Assembly (NCBI GenBank): GCA_030605475.1
Contig: JAUWIG010000010.1
Span: 1 to 64,000, forward strand
DNA: 64,000 nucleotides
DNA from: Planctomycetota bacterium
GTDB taxonomy: Bacteria; Planctomycetota; Phycisphaerae; Sedimentisphaerales; Anaerobacaceae
Direction: 5' to 3'
Positions 26,532 through 34,288 of the stretch are shown here, one piece after another (position 1 is the first letter of the stretch; each line of letters starts with the position of its first letter). The translations under genes and the position numbers were made by a program. The notes beneath the pieces were generated by a model. The model was not told the origin of the DNA, ran no database searches, and saw only the letters and a program-made list of their open reading frames with translations.

Positions 26532-27009
26532 TTGAATAATGAATATCGAACAAGGAATATCGAATATTGAAGTAATAAAAACAAATCTTTTTATCAATTA
26601 TTTTTTTTAGCCGTTTTGACGCTTGTAACAAAAATTGAAATCAGTTCGTTAGTTTCTGTTATCAATGATTCTACTTCTTTTAGATTTGTTAATAACCGTT
26701 TTTTTAAAATAACTTTTAGCCAAACCAATGTTTCACGCAGTTCTTTAAGGGCGATTTTCATTTTGTGAATAAAATCCCTGCGGGATTCAGCGCTTTGTGC
26801 CTCACCGTAATTGGGCGCCGCAGCCATTCCGCAGCGGACCAACTGGCCAGCTATATGATTTCCAGCTCGCGTATTAGGTAAAGCCTCGACTATGTTAATA
26901 ATGCGAACCGCAAAGTTAATCAAACGCTCTTCAAGGTCATATTTCCTGTTTTTGTTTTCTTTCTTGGTGTTCATTATTCGGTATTGGATATTCGATATTC
27001 GTTATTCAA
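26532..27009 (-). mobile_element. 478-bp element with inverted ends carrying a four-helix-bundle gene
   Basis: TTGAATAATGAATATCGAA (26532-26550) and the complement of 26991-27009, TTGAATAACGAATATCGAA, match at 18 of 19 positions as terminal inverted repeats. Inside lies one ORF. The ends contain further GAATATCGAA-like subunits (26555-26575 and 26972-26990). It sits between the two ketosynthase genes, where an operon would otherwise be tight. No target duplication is obvious. No transposase is present other than the small ORF itself. Confidence 0.6.
26594..26974 (-). CDS. Four-helix-bundle protein (23S rRNA intervening-sequence protein family)
   Basis: The 126-residue protein matches the S23/IVP four-helix-bundle family: YDLEERLINFAVRIINIVEAL, seen here as two parts, then GNHIAGQLVRCGMAAAPNYGEAQSAES (again in parts: QLVRCGMAAAPNYGEA) and KMKIALKELRETLVWL. 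The family is known from ORFs inside 23S rRNA intervening sequences and is related to the Avd accessory protein of diversity-generating retroelements; its biochemical role is unknown. The ATG lies in the right-end repeat (AATAATGAA) with no Shine-Dalgarno. It interrupts a lipid/polyketide-like operon. Confidence 0.9.
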   Translation of the reverse strand: MNTKKENKNRKYDLEERLINFAVRIINIVEALPNTRAGNHIAGQLVRCGMAAAPNYGEAQSAESRRDFIHKMKIALKELRETLVWLKVILKKRLLTNLKEVESLITETNELISIFVTSVKTAKKNN

Positions 27010-27026
27010 TCCTTTTACTTTGTAAT

Positions 27027-28349
27027 TCAATCCGGTTGTTTCAGCACTAAGGCGGCGGTTTGTCCGCCGTATGTGTAGCTGCAGCACAGTGCATAGCGAA
27101 TCTTCGTCTGTTGCGGCTGCTTTACAATATTCAAATTGCAGCCGTTGGCTTTTCTGTCGCAGTTTTTCGCAGCCGGTATCTTACCCTCACTCATTGCGCA
27201 AACTGCGGCGATAACGTCGAGTGCTCCCGTTGCAGCGCCTGTGTTGCTTAGCATACTCTTGGTCGGCCAGACAGCTGTCTTTGTTGCTGCTTTGCCGAGA
27301 GCTGCCTCAATGGCTTTTGCCTCAGCCAAATCGTCGTCGGCTATTCCCGTCCCGTGCGGGATAATGAGGTCCAAATCCTCCGGCCCTATCTGCGCATCGG
27401 CCATTGCTTTTTCTATTGCTATTTGAATTCCTTTACCATCCGGTTCGAGATGTTCGTATGCCGGGTTTATATTATTGCTTTGGCCGAGGCCGGCTATTTC
27501 GGCGTAGATTTTTGCATCTCGTTTCTGGGCGTTTTCAATGGTTTCAAGCACAATCATCCCTGCTCCTTCACCGAAAACCGCGCCTTTAGCGTCAGCATCA
27601 AAAGGCCTGCAGGCGGTAGTAGGGTCATCATTATTTTCGCTTGTAGCTCTTTTAAGCAGGCACTGACGAATCATAACTATGGGATTTACCTTTGCCTCAG
27701 CCCCTCCGGCCAGGGCGTAAACAGCGCCTCCGCGAGCGATAATCTGGCTTGCCTCACTTATCGCCAGGTGCCCGGATGCTTCGGCGCAGGTAATAGTGTT
27801 GCTGGGCCCCTGGATGTCGTGAATAATGCCTATGTGGCAGGCTGACATATTGGGTAAGTATTTCAGCAACCATAAGGGCGTTACCAGCTCAAACCCGTCT
27901 TTACCCCACTTGTGGATATCGAACCTGCCATCGGTAATGCTTGCTGCCACCGAAGGAGCCAGCTCGACCAAATCGCAGCTTATAAGGCCCGCACCCAGAT
28001 TAATTGCCATACGCGTCGGGTCTACATTGATATTTTCCGCATCGATACCCTTTGTGATGAGCTTGCTGCTTCTTATCGCTTCATCAGCTGCTACAATCGC
28101 AAGCTCGATATCTCTGGACATCAGTTTGGTGGCTTTGCGATAGGTTTTTGGCACAAATGATTGTATCTTAAAATCCGGGACCTGGCCGGCTAATTTGCAG
28201 CTGAAGCCCACGGGGTCAAATGCCGTAATTTTGCCTATTCCGCACCGTCCCTCGCAAAGACCCTCCCATAAACTGGCGACGGTTAATCCAAGTGGGCTTA
28301 TTGCGCCAAGGCCGGTTATTACTACGCGAGCCGAACTCATATTTGACAT
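27027..28349 (-). CDS. Ketosynthase-like protein without catalytic Cys (chain-length-factor-like)
   Basis: The 440-residue thiolase-fold protein starts RVVITGLGAISPLGLTVASL like FabF. At the active-site loop it reads GPSNTITCAEASGHLAI: aligned with the usual GPxxxxxTACxxG pattern, the nucleophile position holds Glu and a Cys sits two residues earlier. The first His is kept (PHGTGIADDD), but the second is replaced (KSMLSNTGAATGA, Asn for His). It therefore should not condense acyl chains by itself and resembles KS-beta/chain-length factors that pair with a catalytic KS, here probably the fabF product downstream. A second start is possible three codons later. Confidence 0.85.
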   Translation of the reverse strand: MSNMSSARVVITGLGAISPLGLTVASLWEGLCEGRCGIGKITAFDPVGFSCKLAGQVPDFKIQSFVPKTYRKATKLMSRDIELAIVAADEAIRSSKLITKGIDAENINVDPTRMAINLGAGLISCDLVELAPSVAASITDGRFDIHKWGKDGFELVTPLWLLKYLPNMSACHIGIIHDIQGPSNTITCAEASGHLAISEASQIIARGGAVYALAGGAEAKVNPIVMIRQCLLKRATSENNDDPTTACRPFDADAKGAVFGEGAGMIVLETIENAQKRDAKIYAEIAGLGQSNNINPAYEHLEPDGKGIQIAIEKAMADAQIGPEDLDLIIPHGTGIADDDLAEAKAIEAALGKAATKTAVWPTKSMLSNTGAATGALDVIAAVCAMSEGKIPAAKNCDRKANGCNLNIVKQPQQTKIRYALCCSYTYGGQTAALVLKQPD

Positions 28350-28413
28350 TGACTATTTTCTATTGGTTACCTTCCTGGGTTTTTCCCAATTATCAATAAT
28401 CAATCGTCAATTG

Positions 28414-28884
28414 TCAATTGTCAAAAGCCGCGCCTCGCATAAGTGATTTGAACGTGTCGGTGAAGACGAAGTTTTCTTCCGGGAATTCTTTGCCTGCGAG
28501 GTTCTGGTCTATATGACTGAACATCAAGTCTATCTCGGCAATTAGCTTGTCTGAGCAGGTAATCTTACCGCTTGTAGTTGCCGCTTCGTGGGCGATGGAT
28601 TCGATTTTTGCATCCAGTTTTATTGTGTCGCCGGGCTTTACGTAGTCAAAGAATACGGCCTTTTTGATTTTTGCAAGAACAACCTTTTCCTGGAAGTTTT
28701 TTGCCTCTCCTACAAGTATCCCTGATGTCTGTGCCATTGCTTCAATACACAGGGTCTCCGGCATAACGGGAAAGCCGGGGAAGTGGTCGTGCAGATGCTC
28801 TTCGGCAAGCGTTACGTTTTTAACCGCCACGGCACGCTCGCCGCTGTGAAACTCAACAAATTTATCTATCCATATCCAGCGCAT
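28414..28884 (-). CDS. 3-hydroxyacyl-ACP dehydratase, FabZ-like (1)
   Basis: The protein has 156 residues from the ATG at 28884 (MRWIWIDKFVEF); an upstream start would add residues coded by a GCGTATGCGTATTGTC-type repeat. The hot-dog-fold motif HDHFPGFPVMPETLCIEAMAQ (in parts: DHFPGFPVMP with His, and the Glu in CIEAMAQ) supplies the FabZ catalytic pair. It would dehydrate 3-hydroxyacyl-ACP. It lies between ACP and the KS-like gene; the stop is 64 bp from the latter. Confidence 0.88.
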   Translation of the reverse strand: MRWIWIDKFVEFHSGERAVAVKNVTLAEEHLHDHFPGFPVMPETLCIEAMAQTSGILVGEAKNFQEKVVLAKIKKAVFFDYVKPGDTIKLDAKIESIAHEAATTSGKITCSDKLIAEIDLMFSHIDQNLAGKEFPEENFVFTDTFKSLMRGAAFDN

Positions 28885-28946
28885 TTTATCGTATTGCGTA
28901 TGCGTATTGTCTTGCGCGATACGCATCGCGCTTCACGCACGACGAA

Positions 28947-29342
28947 TTACGCGGCGTTTAGTTTAATCTGAACGTAATTTACAATTGTGCCGACAGTGAA
29001 CAAATCACCCAGTTTGTTGATATCAGGGTCGTTCTCAAATTCGGCAAGGTCGGTGTGCGGCATTGCGTTTTTCAATTCAGCCAGTCCTGTTTCGGTCAAT
29101 TTTCCGTTATTGACAAACTCAGGATTATTCATCAGGCTCTCAGCTGGAAATAACTCTTCTCGCGGAATTTTTATTGCGAACGCCTTCTCTAATCGAAATA
29201 CTATGTCCAGAAAGTCAATACTTTCAGCTCCCAAATCTCCCATCAAGGTCGCCTGGGCCGTAACCTCATCATCATCGACTCCCAGCGCATCGACCATAAC
29301 TTCCTGAACCTGCTGTAAAATCTCATCCTGACTCATTGCCAT
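28947..29342 (-). CDS. Acyl carrier protein, C-terminally extended
   Basis: The 131-residue protein has a canonical ACP helix II site LMGDLGAESIDFLDIVFRLE with the phosphopantetheine Ser, preceded by a VxxxLGVDDDEV-like N-terminal helix. It is about 50 residues longer than housekeeping ACP; the extra segment lies between helix II and the final VGTIVNYVQIKL helix. AGGAGGT lies 8 nt before the ATG at 29342. It carries the acyl chain for the ketosynthase pair and the two dehydratases around it. Confidence 0.92.
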   Translation of the reverse strand: MAMSQDEILQQVQEVMVDALGVDDDEVTAQATLMGDLGAESIDFLDIVFRLEKAFAIKIPREELFPAESLMNNPEFVNNGKLTETGLAELKNAMPHTDLAEFENDPDINKLGDLFTVGTIVNYVQIKLNAA

Positions 29343-29435
29343 ATTTTTTTACCTCCTGTATTCTGTTAGCATTTAGCGTATGGTGTTGTCATTCCTGCAC
29401 AAGGTTGTCACCCCTGCGAAGGCAGGGGCAGGAAT

Positions 29436-29906
29436 CTATCCGCTATTCAAAAGTTTCCATCGCTGTTTCATATTTTCAATTATCTCGGCATCTACTTTTG
29501 CCATTGCTGAATCTTCATCAGCCAAGTTAAAGTGCCTTAATCCGAATTTGCCTTCCACGATTCGCTCTCCGTTTGCCAAACCAAAGCCGGTAAAGCTGCT
29601 GACGTTTTCTTCAATTGTTTTTGCCTGAACAGTATATTCTATCCGGCCGCCAGGCGGCAGAAAACTTTTATATTTTACATTTCTTACTTGTTCAAGCAAG
29701 AGCATACTGTGGGCAAAATTTTCTTTCTCCCGCACCAGCCACGATGCCGATTCAATCAGTCCTTCCAATAGCAGTACGCCGGGCAGCACCGGAAATGCCG
29801 GAAAATGGTCGGCTAAGTATTCCTCAGCCAAGGAAACGTTCTTAACCGCTTTTATCTCCTTGCCCGACTCCAGCGAAATAATCTTGTCAATAAGTATAAA
29901 TCGCAT
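29436..29906 (-). CDS. 3-hydroxyacyl-ACP dehydratase, FabZ-like (2)
   Basis: The 156-residue hot-dog protein has ADHFPAFPVLPGVLLLEGLIE, read as DHFPAFPVLPG with His and LLEGLIE with Glu, parallel to the other dehydratase. It starts MRFILIDKIISL, the same way as its paralogue (MRWIWIDKFVEF), so the two arose by duplication. First gene of the run on this strand; a GTTCGTAGTTCGTGG-type cluster (29908-29942) lies at its promoter side. Confidence 0.87.
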   Translation of the reverse strand: MRFILIDKIISLESGKEIKAVKNVSLAEEYLADHFPAFPVLPGVLLLEGLIESASWLVREKENFAHSMLLLEQVRNVKYKSFLPPGGRIEYTVQAKTIEENVSSFTGFGLANGERIVEGKFGLRHFNLADEDSAMAKVDAEIIENMKQRWKLLNSG

Positions 29907-30088
29907 AGTTTAGTTCGTAGTTCGTGGTTCGTAGTTCATAGCAATACACGATATGAGATGCCATTGTAGTGATACTCAGCAGTTTTTCCAGCCTTTTTTA
30001 GCTTTTTTGATATACTTCTCGCTCCTAATCGCGACCAAATCAGGTTTGGTATTGGAAAATCTCATTCGATTGGCTATACTTTTTACCT

Positions 30089-30553
30089 ATGAAAGTACGG
30101 AGTGCAAAAATCCCGGACGCTGAGGCCATTTATTCTCTAATCAATTTCTATGCCGAACAGGACAAGATGCTGTTTCGTTCGATGGCTGATATTTACGAGA
30201 ACCTACAGGTCTTTACCGTGGCTGAAGTCGGTGGCAATGTGGTTGGCTGCTGCGCGTTGCAGATTATCTGGTCGGACTTAGCGGAAATAAAATCGTTGGC
30301 GGTTGACGAAGCAAATAAAGGCGCCGGAGTCGGCAAAATGTTAGTGGCTGCGGCCATCGAGCAGGCCGGCCAGCTTGGCCTGTCGCGGGTTTTCGCACTT
30401 ACGTTAAACCCGGACTTTTTTGAAAAAATGGGCTTTGAGATAATCGATAAAGATACACTGCCGATGAAGGTCTGGAGCGACTGTGCCAGGTGTCCCAAGC
30501 AGCAAAATTGCGATGAAATAGCGGTTATAAAGATAGTGCCGCGCCAAGCGTGA
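30089..30553 (+). CDS. GNAT N-acetyltransferase (ArgA-like)
   Basis: The 154-residue protein has the GNAT acetyl-CoA site VDEANKGAGVGKMLVAAAI and a C-terminal FALTLNPDFFEKMGFEIIDK, the pattern of short N-acetylglutamate-synthase-like enzymes. PMKVWSDCARCPKQQNCDE near the end is the Cys-containing tail common in this subfamily. It could make N-acetylglutamate for arginine synthesis (argG is 15 kb away), which is inferred and not proven. Divergent from the dehydratase gene; 182-bp gap. Confidence 0.85.
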   Translation: MKVRSAKIPDAEAIYSLINFYAEQDKMLFRSMADIYENLQVFTVAEVGGNVVGCCALQIIWSDLAEIKSLAVDEANKGAGVGKMLVAAAIEQAGQLGLSRVFALTLNPDFFEKMGFEIIDKDTLPMKVWSDCARCPKQQNCDEIAVIKIVPRQA

Positions 30554-30645
30554 TGTGTATTGCGTAGTATAGGACGGGGTTTTGGTTTAACGAATGTTAA
30601 AACTTTGGTTATTTTTGTAACTTTGTCGTATAGCTGGAGATTATT

Positions 30646-31404
30646 ATGCCGGATACATTTGCTATAACTGTAATTTTTATTGTCCTCTCTACCGTTGTGG
30701 CAGCTTTTATCAGAAGAAAGAGCAGAGATAAATGTCTGAAGGATTTTTCGGATGATATGGTAACCTTAGAAAAAACAGACGCTAAGATAGTCGGTGGTAA
30801 ATTGAACGTGGAAAATACCGGGCTGGAATTTATCTATCCGGAAAAGCACAAAGACACGAACGGTCACGATGAGACCAGCTTCATTCTGTATAAATACGAG
30901 TATCCCAATATTGCCGCCCTGATTCGCTACCACGACCAGTTAAGTGAACGTGGTAAAAAAGAAAGAGAGAACGAATTAAAAAGGACCTATCATCCTACAC
31001 TGCTGCGAAGGCTTAAAAGAAAAATACAAAATGTTTTCAAGACGGTAAGAGATTCGGTGATGGAAGTAGTAAATATGTTAGTCAGTCAGGCCAAAAAAGC
31101 TGCGCCGGCCGGGGCGGTGCTAACCTCTCAGGATAAATATGTTTCTCAAATGAAGCAGGAGCTGATGGGTTCGGTGGGGACTTCTTTCGAGCCTTTATTG
31201 GAAAAATATATCGGCCATAGGGTTGTGCTTGAGCTGATAAAAGGTGATAAGATGTTTGAATATTGCGGCGTGTTAAAGGAGTATACAGCGGAGTTTGTTG
31301 AAATAATGGACGTTAATTACAAGGTGAGAGAAGAGGGGCCGCTTAGAAAGGCGGATTTGGTTGTACCTCGTAAATACGGAGTTATCCGACATCTCGGAGA
31401 ATAG
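30646..31404 (+). CDS. Hypothetical membrane-anchored protein
   Basis: The 252-residue protein starts with one N-terminal transmembrane helix (about 5-21, FAITVIFIVLSTVVAAF) followed by positively charged RRKSRDK, so the body is cytoplasmic. The middle is lysine/arginine-rich helical, and the C-terminal 80 residues (KYIGHRVVLELIKGDKMFEY read in part) look like a small beta-barrel domain. No family is recognised with confidence. Not obviously in an operon. Confidence 0.75.
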   Translation: MPDTFAITVIFIVLSTVVAAFIRRKSRDKCLKDFSDDMVTLEKTDAKIVGGKLNVENTGLEFIYPEKHKDTNGHDETSFILYKYEYPNIAALIRYHDQLSERGKKERENELKRTYHPTLLRRLKRKIQNVFKTVRDSVMEVVNMLVSQAKKAAPAGAVLTSQDKYVSQMKQELMGSVGTSFEPLLEKYIGHRVVLELIKGDKMFEYCGVLKEYTAEFVEIMDVNYKVREEGPLRKADLVVPRKYGVIRHLGE

Positions 31405-31510
31405 ATTTTGAATGTAGTTACAGGGGCGATTCGCGAATTCAGTAAGCGAACCCGCGGCGACGACAGCTAAACAACCTCGCGTGGGACCCAGGGCTAAATA
31501 GATTTGGTTG

Positions 31511-31783
31511 TTAGCCGAAGTTGTAGTGCTTTGTTACGGCTTCGGTAACGTGCCAAGTACATTCCAAATCCGTTGGGAAAATCACAAGGTCGCCGGCGCC
31601 GAAACTTACCGAATCTTTATTATCTGTAACTGTTACCTTGCCTTCAAGCAGAAGGCAGGTTTCCTTTTCTGTGTATGTCCAGTCGAAAGTGCTGAGTTCA
31701 CACTTCCAGATTGGCCAGACCTTGCAGGCTTCTGTTTCCTCATCGGACGGCTTTTTGACAATGACATCTTTGACCGTAGGCAT
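31511..31783 (-). CDS. Small cupin-domain protein
   Basis: The 90-residue single-cupin protein resembles the DUF861/EutQ-like group: WKCELSTFDWTYTEKETCLL, then the Gly-rich turn GKVTV, and SFGAGDLVIFPTDLECTWHV. The usual metal histidines are largely absent (Glu/Thr at the first motif), so metal binding is doubtful. ATG is preceded by AAGGAAGG. Stands alone between two plus-strand genes. Confidence 0.85.
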   Translation of the reverse strand: MPTVKDVIVKKPSDEETEACKVWPIWKCELSTFDWTYTEKETCLLLEGKVTVTDNKDSVSFGAGDLVIFPTDLECTWHVTEAVTKHYNFG

Positions 31784-31952
31784 TTTGTTTTTCCTTCCTT
31801 GGTTATTATCGATTTAACCGGTTTTTTACTGTTTTAGCCGTTGGGCAGGATTATACCTCACGAGAAGCTGTTTTTAAATATGCAATTGGAATTTTTCTTA
31901 AAAGCTGGTATAAATTGGCAGCGAAACTATTTTGTTTGAAAGCTGTGAAGTT

Positions 31953-32753
31953 ATGGAGCAGGAGCAGTTAGAGAAATTCAGGGCGTGGTTTGGTGATTAT
32001 GTGGCCGGTTTTTATGGGGACGATGAGTTTGTAAATGCCAATCTGAAACTCAAGGAAGAGCACAGTCGGCAGACCTGCGAGGAGATGGTATATTTGGCTG
32101 ACGAGCTTGGTCTGACAGGCAATCAAAGTCGAATAGCTGAGGTTACAGCGCTTTTTCACGACATCGGGCGGTTCGAACAGTTTGTCAAATACCGGACATA
32201 TAATGACCCCAGAAGTGTGAACCACTGCCTGCTGGGCATAGAAGTTCTGCGGCAGACTAAGGTGCTTGAAGGAGTTGATGGCTCGGAAAGGCAATTGATA
32301 GAAAAAGCGATTGAATATCACGGGCGAAGAGAACTGCCGAGCGATTTGGACGGCGAGTGTTTGCTGTTTTCGAAATTGATACGTGATGCGGATAAGCTAG
32401 GTGTTTTCTATGTGGTGACGGATTGCTATAGGCAATACAGGGAAAATCCGGAAGCATTTAGGCTGGAGGTGGAGTTGCCGGACGAGCCGGGATATTCGCA
32501 AGAAGTGGTGGAGGAGATTTTGTGTGGGCGACGGATAAATTACGACAGGTTGCGGACGCTGAACGATATGAAGCTGCTGCAGCTTGGGTGGGTCTATGAT
32601 GTGAATTTTACAGCAACGCTGAAACGGATAAAAAAATGCAAGTTTTTGGAGATGCTGATTGATTTTCTGCCGGAAACCCGCGATATCGAAATGGTCAAAG
32701 AAAAGATATTTGAGTATGTTGATTCCCGAATAGACGCTGATGACGAGACGTGA
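31953..32753 (+). CDS. HD-domain phosphohydrolase
   Basis: The protein has 266 residues from ATG 31953; an in-frame TTG at 31932 would add seven. Metal-binding HD motif is in ALFHDIGRFEQF, with a later His-Gly (IEYHGRRELP) and Asp in KLIRDADKLGVF, the layout of HD superfamily hydrolases acting on nucleotides or phosphate esters. The substrate is not readable. It is followed after 50 bp by purC on the same strand. Confidence 0.88.
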   Translation: MEQEQLEKFRAWFGDYVAGFYGDDEFVNANLKLKEEHSRQTCEEMVYLADELGLTGNQSRIAEVTALFHDIGRFEQFVKYRTYNDPRSVNHCLLGIEVLRQTKVLEGVDGSERQLIEKAIEYHGRRELPSDLDGECLLFSKLIRDADKLGVFYVVTDCYRQYRENPEAFRLEVELPDEPGYSQEVVEEILCGRRINYDRLRTLNDMKLLQLGWVYDVNFTATLKRIKKCKFLEMLIDFLPETRDIEMVKEKIFEYVDSRIDADDET

Positions 32754-32803
32754 GGCGCTTTTAGCGTACCGGGTCGGTCAATTTGTAAAAAGGAATGGAT
32801 ATT

Positions 32804-33694
32804 ATGGAGCCGGTTCTGCAGACAAGCATAGGGGGGCAAAAACCAAAGCGAGGTAAGGTTCGTGACATATATGATTTGGGGGATAAGCTGCTCATAGTAG
32901 CGACCGACAGGATAAGCGCTTTCGACGTGGTTATGGCAAACGGCATACCTTATAAGGGGATTATTCTAACTCAGATTTCACGGTTCTGGTTTGATTTTCT
33001 TGGAACGGAAGTTGAGCATCATTTAATTAGTGATGATGTGAGCATTTTTCCTGAGCCGTTTTGCGGACGCGGCGAGCAGTTGTCCGGGCGTAGTATGCTG
33101 GTTAAAAAAGTTGATGTTTTGCCGATAGAGTGTGTGGTTCGTGGGTATTTGGCGGGCTCCGGCTGGGCGGAATACAAAGACAAAGGAGCGGTTTGCGGGC
33201 GGAAGCTTCCGGCTGGATTGAAGCAGTGTGAAAAGCTGCCGGGACCTGTTTTTACGCCGGCAACCAAGGCCGAAAGAGGCCAGCACGATGAAAATATCAG
33301 CTTTGAACGGTGCGTGGAGATTATCGGCCAAGAGCCGGCCAGCTATGTGAGGGATAAGAGTATTCAGATTTTCAAAAAGGCCGGCGAGTACGCCGAGAGC
33401 AGAGGGATAATTTTAGCTGATACTAAGTTTGAGTGGGGTGTTATCGACGACAGGATTATTTTGATTGATGAGGTTTTGACTCCGGACTCTTCGCGGTTTT
33501 GGCCTGCTGATATTTATGAGGCCGGCAGAGACCAGGAGAGCTTTGATAAGCAGTTTGTCCGCAATTATTTAGAGAGTATAAATTTCGATAAGTCTGGCCC
33601 GGGCGCCGAATTGCCTGAAGATATAGTGACAAAGACCAGCGGCAAATACATCGAGGCCTACGAGCGGCTGACGGGCAAAAAGTTCAAAGCGTAA
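32804..33694 (+). CDS. purC: Phosphoribosylaminoimidazole-succinocarboxamide synthase
   Basis: The protein has 296 residues from ATG 32804, which is 9 nt after AAGGA; an ATG at 32795 overlaps that site. Signature segments: GKVRDIYDLGDKLLIVATDR, SAFDVVMANGIPYKG, PIECVVRGYLAGSGW and ILADTKFEWG. It adds aspartate to CAIR in purine synthesis. Length and ends are normal. Confidence 0.96.
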   Translation: MEPVLQTSIGGQKPKRGKVRDIYDLGDKLLIVATDRISAFDVVMANGIPYKGIILTQISRFWFDFLGTEVEHHLISDDVSIFPEPFCGRGEQLSGRSMLVKKVDVLPIECVVRGYLAGSGWAEYKDKGAVCGRKLPAGLKQCEKLPGPVFTPATKAERGQHDENISFERCVEIIGQEPASYVRDKSIQIFKKAGEYAESRGIILADTKFEWGVIDDRIILIDEVLTPDSSRFWPADIYEAGRDQESFDKQFVRNYLESINFDKSGPGAELPEDIVTKTSGKYIEAYERLTGKKFKA

Positions 33695-33712
33695 GTCCAA
33701 GCGGAGGATTGA

Positions 33713-34162
33713 AAATGGAAACCTATTTCGAATGGCAAACGCCAGCAGGGAAAGACCGATGAAGCTATCAGTGGTTATCGTGAGGCGTTGCGGCTTGGTG
33801 GAGAAAATGTAAATGAATTGGTCGATTTGGGGTTTGAATTGGCTCAGCGGGGCAATTTCGATGAGGCTGTTGAGTATTATAAAAAAGCCCTTGAACTTGA
33901 GCCGCACAACGTAGTCGCCCACGGCCGGTTGGGTTTGGCGCTGGCCGGCCAGGGCAGGACAGATGAGGCGATAGAGGAGTTTCGGATTGTGTTGAGGGAG
34001 CGGCCTGAGGATTTTGAAATGCACTGCAATATGGGTGTTCTTTTGGAACGGCAGGGCAAAATCGCCGAATCGATAGAGGAATATCGCCAGGCGCTGCAAA
34101 TCAATCCCGACTATGCCAAAGCTCGCCGCGCTCTGCGGGCCCTGCTTGAGAACTCAAAATAA
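33713..34162 (+). pseudogene. TPR fragment duplicated from the neighbouring gene
   Basis: The frame open from 33713 codes for GKTDEAISGYREAL and three further TPR units, matching at DNA level the third to sixth TPRs of the large gene at 34289-36505, and then jumps to an end like its last TPR (INPDYAKARRALRALL). A ribosome site GGAGG with ATG at 33715 is present, but that ATG is in another frame and stops after 15 codons; in the TPR frame only TTG 33788 could start. It is most simply a partial, frameshifted copy. Confidence 0.7.
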
Positions 34163-34288
34163 CGTCGCGGAGTGAAGAAGTAAATTCATGCCGGTTGGCG
34201 GCCAAAGCCGAGTGTGCCTTGGGGAAAGGCCTTTCGCTTATTGTCTTGACAGCACAGCCGATAACAAATAAAGTTGTCCCCTGGATGA

